Assembly: GCF_029504655.1 (NCBI RefSeq)
Contig: NZ_JAQFIL010000001.1
Span: forward strand, 5,399,001-5,463,000
Source of the DNA: Catalinimonas alkaloidigena
GTDB lineage: Bacteria; Bacteroidota; Bacteroidia; Cytophagales; Cyclobacteriaceae
Direction: 5' to 3'
DNA length: 64,000 bases
The notes under the pieces are model-generated. The model worked only from the letters and a program-made list of their open reading frames with translations. It did no database searches and had not been told where the DNA came from. The translations under genes and the position numbers were made by a program. Positions 44,166 through 53,490 of the stretch are shown here, piece after piece; position 1 is the stretch's first letter, and every line of letters begins with the position of its first letter.

Positions 44166-46034
44166 TTACCTCAGCCTAAACTCGCTTACTTTACCCAGCA
44201 GCTTGCCATTTTTGTCAAATAAGCCTGCTTTGACAAGTGTTCCGGCTGCCGCCTTGAAGTTTCCTTCATACTTGCTTGAAGTAGGCTGAGGCTCACTTCC
44301 GTCAATGCTATAATAGATGGGGTAGCCCTCAGCTTCGGTATACAGATACACCTGAGCTTCTTCCTTTAAAGGATTTAGTGCAAAAGATGGATATACTGTA
44401 TATATGCTTTTAGCATAATTGACATCAGCTCTGTCCAGCCTCTCAAAATGCGATTCTATAGCATGTTGAAAACGCTGCCAACTTTTTTGCTCAGGCAGAC
44501 TCCATGATACTTCCGCACTGGCAATAGCTCTAGGGTACAGCATATACTCGCAATGCTCCTGGGTAGGCGTAAACTCTCCCCACAGGCAGGCTTCATTCCC
44601 GAGAATGCTGGATGCTTCTTCATCAGATAATTCTTCGGGGACAGGCTCATGACTATATACTTTGGACAAGGGTAGCACGACTTTGGGGCCTTCCGGTTCC
44701 ATGCCTATCGGTCCCTGTACCTGGCTGATGTAGGAGTGCTGGTAAGAACTCATGATTGTAGGATAGCCTTCTCGTGGCGCTGTAATTTCGGGGGTAAACT
44801 TCCCTCGCCGCCAGGCCATAATGGTAGCCCCCTTAGCTCCTTTGCCGCTCAGAATTTCGTCCCAGCCGATCATAGTTTTGTGCTGGGCCTTCACCAGTTT
44901 ATGTATCCTTTGTATAAAATGACTCTGTAGTTCTTCCTCATCTTGTAGCTTGTACTCAGATTTTACCTTTTGACAATACGGACACTTTTTCCAATTGGTC
45001 TTATTACATTCATCTCCGCCAATATGAAGGTATTCGGAAGGAAACAGCGCTGCTACTTCTTCTATTACCCCTGCTAAAAATTCGTAAGTGCTTTCTTTTC
45101 CCGCGCATACTGCATTATCAGGCGCTTTACCGCCAACAGCTACTTCAAAATTTGCGTCCGGATCATCATAACAAAACAAATGTGGGTAAGAGGCTACCAA
45201 CGCTTTGCTATGGCCAGGCACATCAATTTCAGGTATGATTTCTACATTTCTAATCTTCGCATACGCAATAACTTCTTTGATGTCTTCCTGGGTATAATAC
45301 CCTCCCACAGTTTTGGGTTCTTCTGCGGTGGCCGCCTGTCGCTTCCACCAGGGCACATCTTTTCTATCTGCCCTCCATGCTCCTTTCTTAACCAGCCTGG
45401 GGTACTTTTTGATCTCAACTCTCCAGCCCTGGTCGTCAGTCAGGTGCCAGTGAAACTTATTGATTTTATAGGATGATAGAACATCTATCTGCTTGAGGAT
45501 AAATTCTTTGGGTTGAAAATGTCTGGCTACATCCAGCATAACACCCCTCCACTCAAACCTGGGGGCATCTTCTATCAGTAAAGATGGGATCTCAATAACT
45601 TTATCGGAAGTGCGGGGAAGCAGTTGCTTTAAGGTCTGAAAGCCGTTAAAAAGCCCCCCATAGTGAGCTGCTTTTATCTCTATCCTGGAGGGTGAGACCT
45701 CTAGTGTATATCCATCCTTATCTAAGGCAGACTCATCATCCAGGGTAAACTGAATATAATCTGAAGTACGTTTAGACACCCCTTTTTTAATGGCCGGTTC
45801 CAAACCAATGGCTTCCGTAAACTCGACAGACAGATATGGCTCAAAGTCATGACTTACCTTCCTGGGCACATACACTTCAGTAGACTCTGACAACTTAAAG
45901 ACTCCCTCTTTCATCATCACTGACCGGGGCTGAGGTATCAGGTGTAAAGTATCAATTTCTGAAGCCTGTACGACCCCAAGACTTACCAAAAATACAATAC
46001 TGGTAAAGAAAATTTTTATCAATTGCATATGCAT
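44166..46034 (-). CDS. GH20 beta-N-acetylhexosaminidase
   Basis: 622 residues from the ATG at 46034 (46028 is also possible); the longer frame to 46109 adds no signal. A signal peptide (IVFLVSLGVVQAS) is followed by the GH20b domain (about 25-150) and the catalytic barrel (WRGVMLDVARHFQPKEFI, KINKFHWHLTDDQGWRVEI) with the catalytic pair Asp341-Glu342 in HIGGDECNKTNW. A C-terminal domain (YPIYYSIDGSEPQPTSSKYE) resembles chitobiase C-terminal domains. It removes terminal beta-GlcNAc or GalNAc. Last gene of the right arm, after five sulfatases. Confidence 0.95.
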   Translation of the reverse strand: MHMQLIKIFFTSIVFLVSLGVVQASEIDTLHLIPQPRSVMMKEGVFKLSESTEVYVPRKVSHDFEPYLSVEFTEAIGLEPAIKKGVSKRTSDYIQFTLDDESALDKDGYTLEVSPSRIEIKAAHYGGLFNGFQTLKQLLPRTSDKVIEIPSLLIEDAPRFEWRGVMLDVARHFQPKEFILKQIDVLSSYKINKFHWHLTDDQGWRVEIKKYPRLVKKGAWRADRKDVPWWKRQAATAEEPKTVGGYYTQEDIKEVIAYAKIRNVEIIPEIDVPGHSKALVASYPHLFCYDDPDANFEVAVGGKAPDNAVCAGKESTYEFLAGVIEEVAALFPSEYLHIGGDECNKTNWKKCPYCQKVKSEYKLQDEEELQSHFIQRIHKLVKAQHKTMIGWDEILSGKGAKGATIMAWRRGKFTPEITAPREGYPTIMSSYQHSYISQVQGPIGMEPEGPKVVLPLSKVYSHEPVPEELSDEEASSILGNEACLWGEFTPTQEHCEYMLYPRAIASAEVSWSLPEQKSWQRFQHAIESHFERLDRADVNYAKSIYTVYPSFALNPLKEEAQVYLYTEAEGYPIYYSIDGSEPQPTSSKYEGNFKAAAGTLVKAGLFDKNGKLLGKVSEFRLR

Positions 46035-46141
46035 AGTCGTGCTTTTCCTATACGAACTCTTAGTGCAGGTTTGCTTTAAAGTGGTTTCTAAAGACGGAGA
46101 GCAATACATAAGAGAAGTAGTACTTTTATCATGTTTCTCAA

Positions 46142-47725
46142 TTAGCTATCCCAATGATGAGCAATAATCTCCTGTATTTCTTCATTGTCTTCATCCAGGT
46201 CACCGAGCATCTCTCTTTGCCTGAGAATTTCATCTTTCATCTCAGAAATGATGTCCTGATACTGAGGGTCATCGTATGCATTATGCAGTTCATGAGGGTC
46301 TTGCTGCAGGTCAAAAAACTCCCAGAATTTTTTAGGCTGACCTTCTTCAGTACTTTCGTTGCCCTCCAGGCCGTTACCGTAGTAAAAAGCCAGTTTGTAG
46401 CGCTTTCCTCTGATGCCAAAATGGCCCGGACGGTCTTCAGAATGATCCCAATATCGGTAGTAGCCATACGCTCGCCAGTCTGCAGGAGTATTTCCCTTCA
46501 AGTTTTCACGAAAGCTATGTCCCTGCATACTTTCAGGGTAATCAATTCCGGCATAATCAGCTAGCAGTGCGGAAAAGTCTACGTTTTCTATGATATCAGC
46601 ATTGCGGCTGCCCGCCGGTATCTCTTTCGGATACCTGATGACAAAGGGCATATGTATGGACTCTTCGTAAATCATCCGCTTATCAAACCAGCCGTGCTCC
46701 CCTAGAAAGTAGCCCTGGTCGGCGGTATAGATCACGATTGTATTTTCTGCCAGGCCTGCTTCCTCGAGGTAGTCCAGAAGCTTTCCGATGTTGTCATCCA
46801 CAGCAGCTCCTGATCGCATAAAATCCTTGACAAACTTCTGATAGGTTTTCATTCTGGCTTCATCCGGACTAAGACCATCCACGCTAAATGGCAATTCAGG
46901 ATAAGCCATATAGTCATTGCGAAGCTCAGGATTGGCAGTAGCTTTAAGGTAGCGCGCTTGTAAGTTATCAATAGACTGCCCTCTGAACACTCTGGCAGTC
47001 GTGGCTGCCCCTCTGTCATAAAAGCTTTCCGGAACAGGAAGCTCATCGTCGCGATACAGATGGCTGAAACGCTCGGGATAATCAAAAGGCTCATGGGTAG
47101 CTTTGAAATGACAGAAAGCCATGAACGGCTTAGAGGTATCCCGATGGTCTATCCACTCAATAGTTTTGTCAGCGATGATATCTGTGCTGAAGCCCTCCAC
47201 TACTTTGCCACCTCCATAATAATCCTCCCAATTGTCGGCGGTCTTCAATCGTGGATTCCAATAGTCGCCCTGCCCAGGCAATACTGCATAATAATCAAAG
47301 CCTGCCGGCTCCTGTTTGAGGTGCCACTTGCCGATGATAGAAGTTGAATAGCCCGCTTTCTGAAATTCTTTGGCAATATTGGGATAGGCTGGCGACAAGC
47401 CTGCCCCTAAGGTAGTCACTCCATTCACATGACTGTACTGCCCGGTAAGTATGGTAGCTCTGCTGGGGGTACATATAGAGTTAGACACTAAACAGTTTTC
47501 TAGTACGCAGCCTTCTGCTGCCAGCCGCTTGATATTTGGTGTATGTACGTAGTCCTCTAATATACCTCCATAAATCCCCCAGGCCTGTGCAGTATGGTCA
47601 TCAGACATGATGAACAATATATTAGGCTTGGCAGACTCTGCTTCTGCAGCAGGTGTTTCCTTATCGTCCGCATGGTTCAGGAACAAGGCAGAAAATAATA
47701 TGAGCAAATAGTGTTTAATAATCAT
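46142..47725 (-). CDS. S1-family sulfatase (N-acetylglucosamine-6-sulfatase-like)
   Basis: 527 residues from the ATG at 47725. The formylglycine motif is CTPSR at Cys85, with RATILTGQYSHVNGVTTLG after it; MSDDHTAQAWG begins the metal site and GKWHLKQEPAGFDYY, YTADQGYFLGEHGWFDKRM and YYRYWDHSEDRPGHFGIRG follow. This pattern is typical of the subgroup with GlcNAc-6-sulfatases and related mucin-desulfating enzymes; the exact substrate is not proven. It is separated by about 110 bp from both neighbours and lies just before GH20. Confidence 0.92.
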   Translation of the reverse strand: MIIKHYLLILFSALFLNHADDKETPAAEAESAKPNILFIMSDDHTAQAWGIYGGILEDYVHTPNIKRLAAEGCVLENCLVSNSICTPSRATILTGQYSHVNGVTTLGAGLSPAYPNIAKEFQKAGYSTSIIGKWHLKQEPAGFDYYAVLPGQGDYWNPRLKTADNWEDYYGGGKVVEGFSTDIIADKTIEWIDHRDTSKPFMAFCHFKATHEPFDYPERFSHLYRDDELPVPESFYDRGAATTARVFRGQSIDNLQARYLKATANPELRNDYMAYPELPFSVDGLSPDEARMKTYQKFVKDFMRSGAAVDDNIGKLLDYLEEAGLAENTIVIYTADQGYFLGEHGWFDKRMIYEESIHMPFVIRYPKEIPAGSRNADIIENVDFSALLADYAGIDYPESMQGHSFRENLKGNTPADWRAYGYYRYWDHSEDRPGHFGIRGKRYKLAFYYGNGLEGNESTEEGQPKKFWEFFDLQQDPHELHNAYDDPQYQDIISEMKDEILRQREMLGDLDEDNEEIQEIIAHHWDS

Positions 47726-47842
47726 CAATTTATGTTAGGCTTTTTTCAATTTTTCCTTTGCATTTTCCATTTAGCAACGTTTTCAGCAATGGCATAACTA
47801 AGTAATATTTTTTTTGAACAAAATAGTTATGCTTACCTCCTT

Positions 47843-49384
47843 TTAAGTTTCGTCAGTTACGGCCTTATAAGTCTCCTGCAAATTCAATGAGTCATTCATT
47901 TCTTTCTGTAACTCAATCAGCTCATCAAATAGTGATCGCACTTTTTCGGCATGACGTGGATCCGCTGCCAAATCATTCATTTCGTGGGGGTCATTTTCCA
48001 GGTCATACAACAGCACCTTATTGATTTTTGGATAAACCAGGAGTTTGAACCCATCTTTTCTGATCATGCGTTGAAAATCTATGTAGGCGCCGTAGATGGC
48101 ATCATAATGTCCCGCTTCAGCATCACCATTGAGCATATCCACAAAGCTTTTGAACTCTACATAAGAAGGTTTTTCTACCCCTGCCAGTTGCAGACTGCTT
48201 GGCATAATATCCTGCAGATATACATCCTGATGGATTTTTTTACCTTCAGGCACATCAGGCCCCATCACCATCAGCGGCACGCGAATGCTATGATCGTACA
48301 GACTTTGTTTGCCCAGTAACCCATGATGCCCTACTGAAAGTCCATGATCGGAGGTCATGAATAGGTAGGTATTTTGCAGCTCACCTGATGCTTCCAGCGC
48401 ATCCAGAATTTTACCGATCTGATCGTCCAGATGAGTAATGATGGCATAATACTCCTGGCGATGTTTCTTTACCGCATACTCTGTCCTGGGAAATGGAGCC
48501 AGCGCCTCATCGCGCAAACCGGGAGGGTTGCCAATAGCCTCTTTCCAGGGATACTCCGGCAAGAAGCTTTTAGGTAAAGCTATGTCTTCTAATGGGTACA
48601 TATCCTGGTATTTCTGAGGAGCCTGACGGGGGTCATGCGGAGCATTAAAGGCCAGGTACATGAAAAAAGGATTTTCACGCTGGCTGGCATCATCAATAAA
48701 CTCCAGTGCATCGTCACGCACCACTTCACTCCAGTGTTTACCGCCATCCCAGAATCCTCCATGGGTGGTATCTGTCGGCAGCCAGTCCGTATCTTGGGGG
48801 CTTAAAGGACGGCCATAGCCAAGCGGCATATAATCATTCCAGTCTTTCATATCCCCAGACTCCTGTTTCCACTTTTTCATTGCCGCACCAAGTTCACCTG
48901 CGTAGTCTTTGGGCATGCCCGGACGCACATGCTTAGCCGTGTCAAAAATTTCTTCGGCGGGAGCGGCTACATGCCATTTGCCGGTCATATACGTCTGATA
49001 TCCCTGCTCACTCAGCAGCTGAGGCCAGGTCTGCTGAAGGGCTGCACTGTCTTTTGCACTCCATGCCCGGGCTTTTTCCTGCGCATTCCATATGTAAGCA
49101 CCTGAAACCATCATTGACCTGGAAGCCACACAGACCGCTCCGTTCCATCCACCCATGTTATAGGCATGTGTAAAGGTGGTCCCCTTATTGACCAGCCTAT
49201 CCAGGTTGGGCGTATGAATTTCGTCATGACCTAAAGCCTCTATAGAAGCATAGGTTTGATCATCAGTGAATAAAAGGACGATATTGGGTTTTTCTACTGG
49301 TTTCTGAGTAGTATCACCAGGCAGCTGGTTGCAGGCTGCTGCAAATAGAATAAGTAAAAGTAAAGATGAATTTATGATTTTCAT
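47843..49384 (-). CDS. S1-family sulfatase with CVASR formylglycine motif
   Basis: 513 residues. The lipobox is LFAAAC. The formylglycine motif is CVASR at Cys85 (MMVSGAYIWNAQ follows), that is alanine in place of the usual proline at position +2, an accepted variant (C-x-[PA]-x-R). LFTDDQTYASIEALG and FMTSDHGLSVGHHGLLGKQS give the metal site. It belongs to a different subgroup from the other seven sulfatases in the window. Confidence 0.9.
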   Translation of the reverse strand: MKIINSSLLLLILFAAACNQLPGDTTQKPVEKPNIVLLFTDDQTYASIEALGHDEIHTPNLDRLVNKGTTFTHAYNMGGWNGAVCVASRSMMVSGAYIWNAQEKARAWSAKDSAALQQTWPQLLSEQGYQTYMTGKWHVAAPAEEIFDTAKHVRPGMPKDYAGELGAAMKKWKQESGDMKDWNDYMPLGYGRPLSPQDTDWLPTDTTHGGFWDGGKHWSEVVRDDALEFIDDASQRENPFFMYLAFNAPHDPRQAPQKYQDMYPLEDIALPKSFLPEYPWKEAIGNPPGLRDEALAPFPRTEYAVKKHRQEYYAIITHLDDQIGKILDALEASGELQNTYLFMTSDHGLSVGHHGLLGKQSLYDHSIRVPLMVMGPDVPEGKKIHQDVYLQDIMPSSLQLAGVEKPSYVEFKSFVDMLNGDAEAGHYDAIYGAYIDFQRMIRKDGFKLLVYPKINKVLLYDLENDPHEMNDLAADPRHAEKVRSLFDELIELQKEMNDSLNLQETYKAVTDET

Positions 49385-49480
49385 GCTAGTTTGTTTTTAG
49401 TTTAGGTGACTGACTATTTTTTCTGTGCGACTGGTTCATGGGGGCCAAATTTTGCTTTTAGGTTTCAGACAAATCAATAT

Positions 49481-50953
49481 TTAGTAATCATTACCATTAG
49501 CGCTGTTTAGCTGAGAGTCTTTCCACTTTCGCCAGTATTCTGTCATCTCCTTTAACTTATCGGGATGCTTCTCAGCCAAATCGTTTTGCTCGGCAGGGTC
49601 TTTCTGAATGTTGTAAAGCTCAAAATTTTCACCCTTATCTTTACTGTAAATTTTGTATTCATCACCAATCAGCGCCGCCTGAGCAAGATACTCAAAAGCC
49701 AGAGGTAGCTCACGTTGTTTTTTTTCACCCATCACATAGGGAAGTATGTCCTCTCCATCATAAGGACGCTCGTTTTCAGCAATATCCACTCCCAATATCT
49801 GAGCAATAGTAGGAAAATAGTCAGAGCTGAAACATGGGGTTTCTACTTGGGTTCCCGGCTTAACTTTACCGGGCCATTCCATGATCCCCGGCACCCTGAT
49901 GCCTCCTTCATGCAAACTTCTTTTTCTTCCCCTCAAGCCATTCGTCAAACCCTGTGTCCTGCCTTCTACTGACCTGCCTTCGGGGCCATTATCACTCGTA
50001 TAGAATAAAATAGTGTTATCCGCTACCCCCAGGTCTTTTAACTTTTTTCGCAGGCGGCCAAGCTGTTCGTCCAGAGCTGTCAATACACCATAATAATGCT
50101 GTTGGTCTTCTGAGAGATGAGCATAGGGCTTTCTAAACTCATCACCCGTCAGTACTGGCAGATGAGGGGTATGGAACCAGACGATACTCAGGAAGGGCTG
50201 CTCTTTTTCTACAGCACTTTCTATGAAAGGAATCACTCTATCCATAATCACCCTGGAATCGTCACCTCCCAGATTTTCGTTTGCTATCTGACCCGGTCCG
50301 GTCCAGTAGAAAGTGTTGAAATGTTCTCCCTCTACCAGCCTTCCATTCACATCTCCTGAAGACCTTGGCGGAGTGACCATCGGATTCCAGGTGGGGACTT
50401 TAGACTCCGTTACAAAACTCCGGTCAAAGCCATGCTCCCAGGGCGGGGCATAGTCACCATCAAACTTGGGTCTTCCTCCCCTATTTGCTTCAACGGTATC
50501 TCTCGTCAAAGTGCCAAGATGCCATTTCCCGAAATGTCCGGTGGTATATCCCTGCTCCTTCAACATTTCTCCCAAAGTGATCTCTTCCGCCTTAATATGG
50601 CCGCAGTTAGCATTGCAGATACCATATCGTAAGGGGTGCCTGCCGGTCATTATACTCCCTCTGGTAGGCGAGCATACAGCTGAAGCAGCGTAAAAACGTT
50701 CAAACACTGCTCCATTGGCAGCCATGGCATCCAGATTTGGTGTTTTAAGGTGTGGATGTCCATTATAGCCTACATCTCCCCAACCCTGGTCATCTGCCAT
50801 GAGCAATATGATATTGGGTCTAGCTGAAGAAGCTGCTTCTTCCTGCTCTGATGACTGAGCTTCTCTACAGGCAAAGAGGGCATTGGCCATGAGTGTAGCC
50901 ATCGCAATCATTCTAACACCTTTTTTTATCCAAAGCGTCTTTTTCAATAGCAT
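49481..50953 (-). CDS. S1-family sulfatase lipoprotein
   Basis: 490 residues. The lipobox is ANALFAC. LMADDQGWGDVGYNGHP starts the metal site; the formylglycine motif is CSPTR at Cys94 (GSIMTGRHPLRYGICNAN), and GHFGKWHLGTL and LFYTSDNGPEGRS follow. It is preceded by a 414-bp gap that may hold its own promoter, dividing the right arm into two sulfatase groups. Confidence 0.92.
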   Translation of the reverse strand: MLLKKTLWIKKGVRMIAMATLMANALFACREAQSSEQEEAASSARPNIILLMADDQGWGDVGYNGHPHLKTPNLDAMAANGAVFERFYAASAVCSPTRGSIMTGRHPLRYGICNANCGHIKAEEITLGEMLKEQGYTTGHFGKWHLGTLTRDTVEANRGGRPKFDGDYAPPWEHGFDRSFVTESKVPTWNPMVTPPRSSGDVNGRLVEGEHFNTFYWTGPGQIANENLGGDDSRVIMDRVIPFIESAVEKEQPFLSIVWFHTPHLPVLTGDEFRKPYAHLSEDQQHYYGVLTALDEQLGRLRKKLKDLGVADNTILFYTSDNGPEGRSVEGRTQGLTNGLRGRKRSLHEGGIRVPGIMEWPGKVKPGTQVETPCFSSDYFPTIAQILGVDIAENERPYDGEDILPYVMGEKKQRELPLAFEYLAQAALIGDEYKIYSKDKGENFELYNIQKDPAEQNDLAEKHPDKLKEMTEYWRKWKDSQLNSANGNDY

Positions 50954-51367
50954 TATGTTTTGGTCTATATAAATTCAGTTACGTTAGTTTCGGTTTTCAA
51001 TTAAATGAGTTGAGACAAACATAAGCATTATTCAACATGTAGCCGTCCATTACCTGCCTGGATTCTGTTAAAAATCCGGATTGGCATCAATCATTGGGTT
51101 GCCAGTAGTGCCCCAACTAATCTAAGGAAAGCCAATATGTACGTACCCGGGCATCGCTAGCCTTTCAGCTAAAGTGAGTCCATTTATCAGGAAAATCCGG
51201 AATAGCAATTTTGCATGAAATTGCCTGTATGTTCAGCGGTAGATCAAAAATAGTTATTCGGCCTAGCCGATACTTTACTTCTTCCTTTTCGGCTATCCTT
51301 TCATCCAGGCCTACGCCCTTCACCCCTGTATCAGTAAAGGTATACCAGGGGTTTTCAATATTCTATT
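50954..51367. other. Intergenic region, 414 bp, with a possible gene remnant
   Basis: On the minus strand the stretch 51068-51121 reads ISWGTTGNPMIDANPDF and a stop, after a stop codon three codons earlier in frame. This looks like the end of a protein, perhaps a SusD-type C-terminus, and may be all that is left of a deleted gene. The rest shows nothing recognisable. Confidence 0.35.
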
Positions 51368-52945
51368 TTATTTCAGTTTGACGTACTCTTTTTCAAAGTC
51401 ATTTAACTTAGCTCTCAGTTCACTGGCTATATCTTCATAATCCGGATCATCTATGACATTATTCTCCTCAAGGGAGTCTGCTCCTAACTTATAGAGCTGT
51501 TCAACCACCGGATGATTTTCGTGATACCTGATGAACTTATAACCCTGTGTTATGACAAATTTTGAGCGTATGGACTGATACTGCTCCGGATGCTCTACTT
51601 CGGAAGAAACCGGATAGTAGTCATCATAGTTATTTTCACCGTATACCGCTTCGTGTATTGTTTCCTGTTTTTGGTGAACGATAGGCATGAAACTGGTGCC
51701 GGGATAACTTTCAGGAGCTCTGATTCCGGCCATATCCAATATTGTCGGAGCAATATCAACATGAGAGATAAGTCCTTTTTCTTTTCTTAGCGCATCATTT
51801 TTTGGCAGAGCAGGGTCAAATACAATCATGGGGGCCTTTACAGATTCTTCGTAAAGGAGGGCTTTTCCCGTCAGTTGCCTGGAACCGGCAAAAAAACCGT
51901 TGTCAGAAGTGTAGATGATGATGGTATTTTGGTCCAAGCCTAGTTGCCTGAGTTCAGTGCGCAACCTACCCACTGTATGATCAATACCTGAGATGAGCGC
52001 GTAATAGTTTTTAATAAATTCCTGGTATATGCTGTCTACTTCTATGTGCCAGTCGTGCCGGTAGCCTATCTCCTGACCATAATAGTCTTCGGTTCTCCCA
52101 AAATACCAGCGGGCATTACGGCTTTTTTCTTTCACTACTTCGGGCAGTTTTGCATGGTACTCAGGCGCATCATTCCCCATTCGGGGAATTTCCTTGGCAT
52201 CGTACTTTGCTCTGAATGCTTCAGCCGGACTAAAGGGAGCATGCGGAGCTTTGAAGCTTATGGATAGGCAGAAAGGCTTGTCCGATGCTTTGGCTTTTCG
52301 GAAGAACTCAATGGCCTGATATCCCATAAACTCAGTCAGATGGGAAGCATTCCACTGGTTTTCATACCCATTAAACTTTCCCTCTTTAGGGTGATAGCTT
52401 CCCTGTCCCGGAAAGCCGTTCCAGACATCAAAGTGATGAGTAGGCATATACTCAGCTTCATCCTGAAAATTCTGATTTCTTACCTTCTCCCCTTTTCCTA
52501 CCGCGAAACCAAATTTTCCGATAAATCCGGTAAAATATCCATGCTCACCTAAAACTACTGGATAAGTGCTTCTGAATTCATCTTCTGTGATGATATAGTT
52601 GGTGGGGCGATTAAACCCAGACCGGTGAGTACCTAAATATTGCCCCGTCATCACAGAAGAACGGCTGGGCATGCAGATGGGAGCCACATGGTAGGCATTT
52701 TCAAATACCACTCCATCGGATGCCAGGCTATCTAAATTTGGGGTAATAATATGCGGGTTACCCATAAACCCAAAAGCATCAGCCCGTTGGTCATCCGCCA
52801 TCAAAAAAATAATATTTGGCCTTTTATTATTTTCCGCAGTCTCGGACTGACAAGCATAAAAGAAAAGGGACAAGACAAATGGTAAAAAAAGCGGAAAACT
52901 TCGCCACGACAAAGCACTGCGTGATCCAAAAAAACTATTATTCAT
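51368..52945 (-). CDS. S1-family sulfatase lipoprotein
   Basis: 525 residues from the ATG at 52945, which overlaps the stop of the preceding fragment (ATGAATAA); the longer frame to 52957 is less likely. The lipobox is LFFYAC. LMADDQRADAFGFMGNP and the formylglycine motif CMPSR at Cys91 (SSVMTGQYLGTHRSG) are intact, as are YTSDNGFFAGSRQLTGKALL and HVDIAPTILDMAG. The subgroup differs from its neighbours: GKFGF in place of GKWHLG in the central loop. Confidence 0.92.
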   Translation of the reverse strand: MNNSFFGSRSALSWRSFPLFLPFVLSLFFYACQSETAENNKRPNIIFLMADDQRADAFGFMGNPHIITPNLDSLASDGVVFENAYHVAPICMPSRSSVMTGQYLGTHRSGFNRPTNYIITEDEFRSTYPVVLGEHGYFTGFIGKFGFAVGKGEKVRNQNFQDEAEYMPTHHFDVWNGFPGQGSYHPKEGKFNGYENQWNASHLTEFMGYQAIEFFRKAKASDKPFCLSISFKAPHAPFSPAEAFRAKYDAKEIPRMGNDAPEYHAKLPEVVKEKSRNARWYFGRTEDYYGQEIGYRHDWHIEVDSIYQEFIKNYYALISGIDHTVGRLRTELRQLGLDQNTIIIYTSDNGFFAGSRQLTGKALLYEESVKAPMIVFDPALPKNDALRKEKGLISHVDIAPTILDMAGIRAPESYPGTSFMPIVHQKQETIHEAVYGENNYDDYYPVSSEVEHPEQYQSIRSKFVITQGYKFIRYHENHPVVEQLYKLGADSLEENNVIDDPDYEDIASELRAKLNDFEKEYVKLK

Positions 52946-53480
52946 CAATTCTCTCAATGTAAACGTAATATGAAGGATACAATCTACCTACATCATCTTT
53001 TAACATGGCTGTCATATCGTATTTTCCGGCAGGTATATACTTTTCAAAAGTGACTTCTTCTTCCTGCCCCTCAATCGGTTTACTTTCACTAATATCGGCC
53101 AGATAAAAGATAGCTTCCTGTATGTTAATCTCATTATTACTGGCAGGCATCGGCTGATTGACTTCAAGAGAGCCTTCTTTTGCCGGAACGTTTTCGTTGA
53201 TAGCCAAACCACTTTCGCGAGGATACCGCCGAAGGCTGATTCTATATGTACCTTCATGAGCTATCTCCACTTTCAGGATTCCAGTGCCGCTTACAGCTTC
53301 CAGCGCTCCATGTTGATGCCAGGCATTTTTAAAAGGATAGATGTGCATGTCGTGAGCACTAATACGGAGCGGGTTCTCATAAGGAGTTCCGGCCTTGATG
53401 TATGCATAGCGTTGATTGACTTTTTGCTCCTGCAATGAGGTCCACCATGCGTTGTAACTTTCCCGCAGGCGGGCTACCAC
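52938..53480 (-). CDS. C-terminal part of the frameshifted sulfatase at 53491-54768
   Basis: 180 codons, beginning inside a domain (VARLRESYNAWWTSLQEQ) that normally follows directly on the C-terminal sequence of the preceding frame. The fragment has a beta-sandwich-like tail (HDMHIYPFKNAWHQHGALEA, GTGILKVEIAHEGTYRISLR) and ends PSYYVYIERIDE. Together the two frames span 1831 bp, one more than a multiple of three. Removing one C from the GCC just before the stop at 53491 joins them as VAAENPEVVARL. It is not an independent gene. Confidence 0.8.
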   Translation of the reverse strand: MVARLRESYNAWWTSLQEQKVNQRYAYIKAGTPYENPLRISAHDMHIYPFKNAWHQHGALEAVSGTGILKVEIAHEGTYRISLRRYPRESGLAINENVPAKEGSLEVNQPMPASNNEINIQEAIFYLADISESKPIEGQEEEVTFEKYIPAGKYDMTAMLKDDVGRLYPSYYVYIERIDE

Positions 53481-53490
53481 TTCAGGGTTT

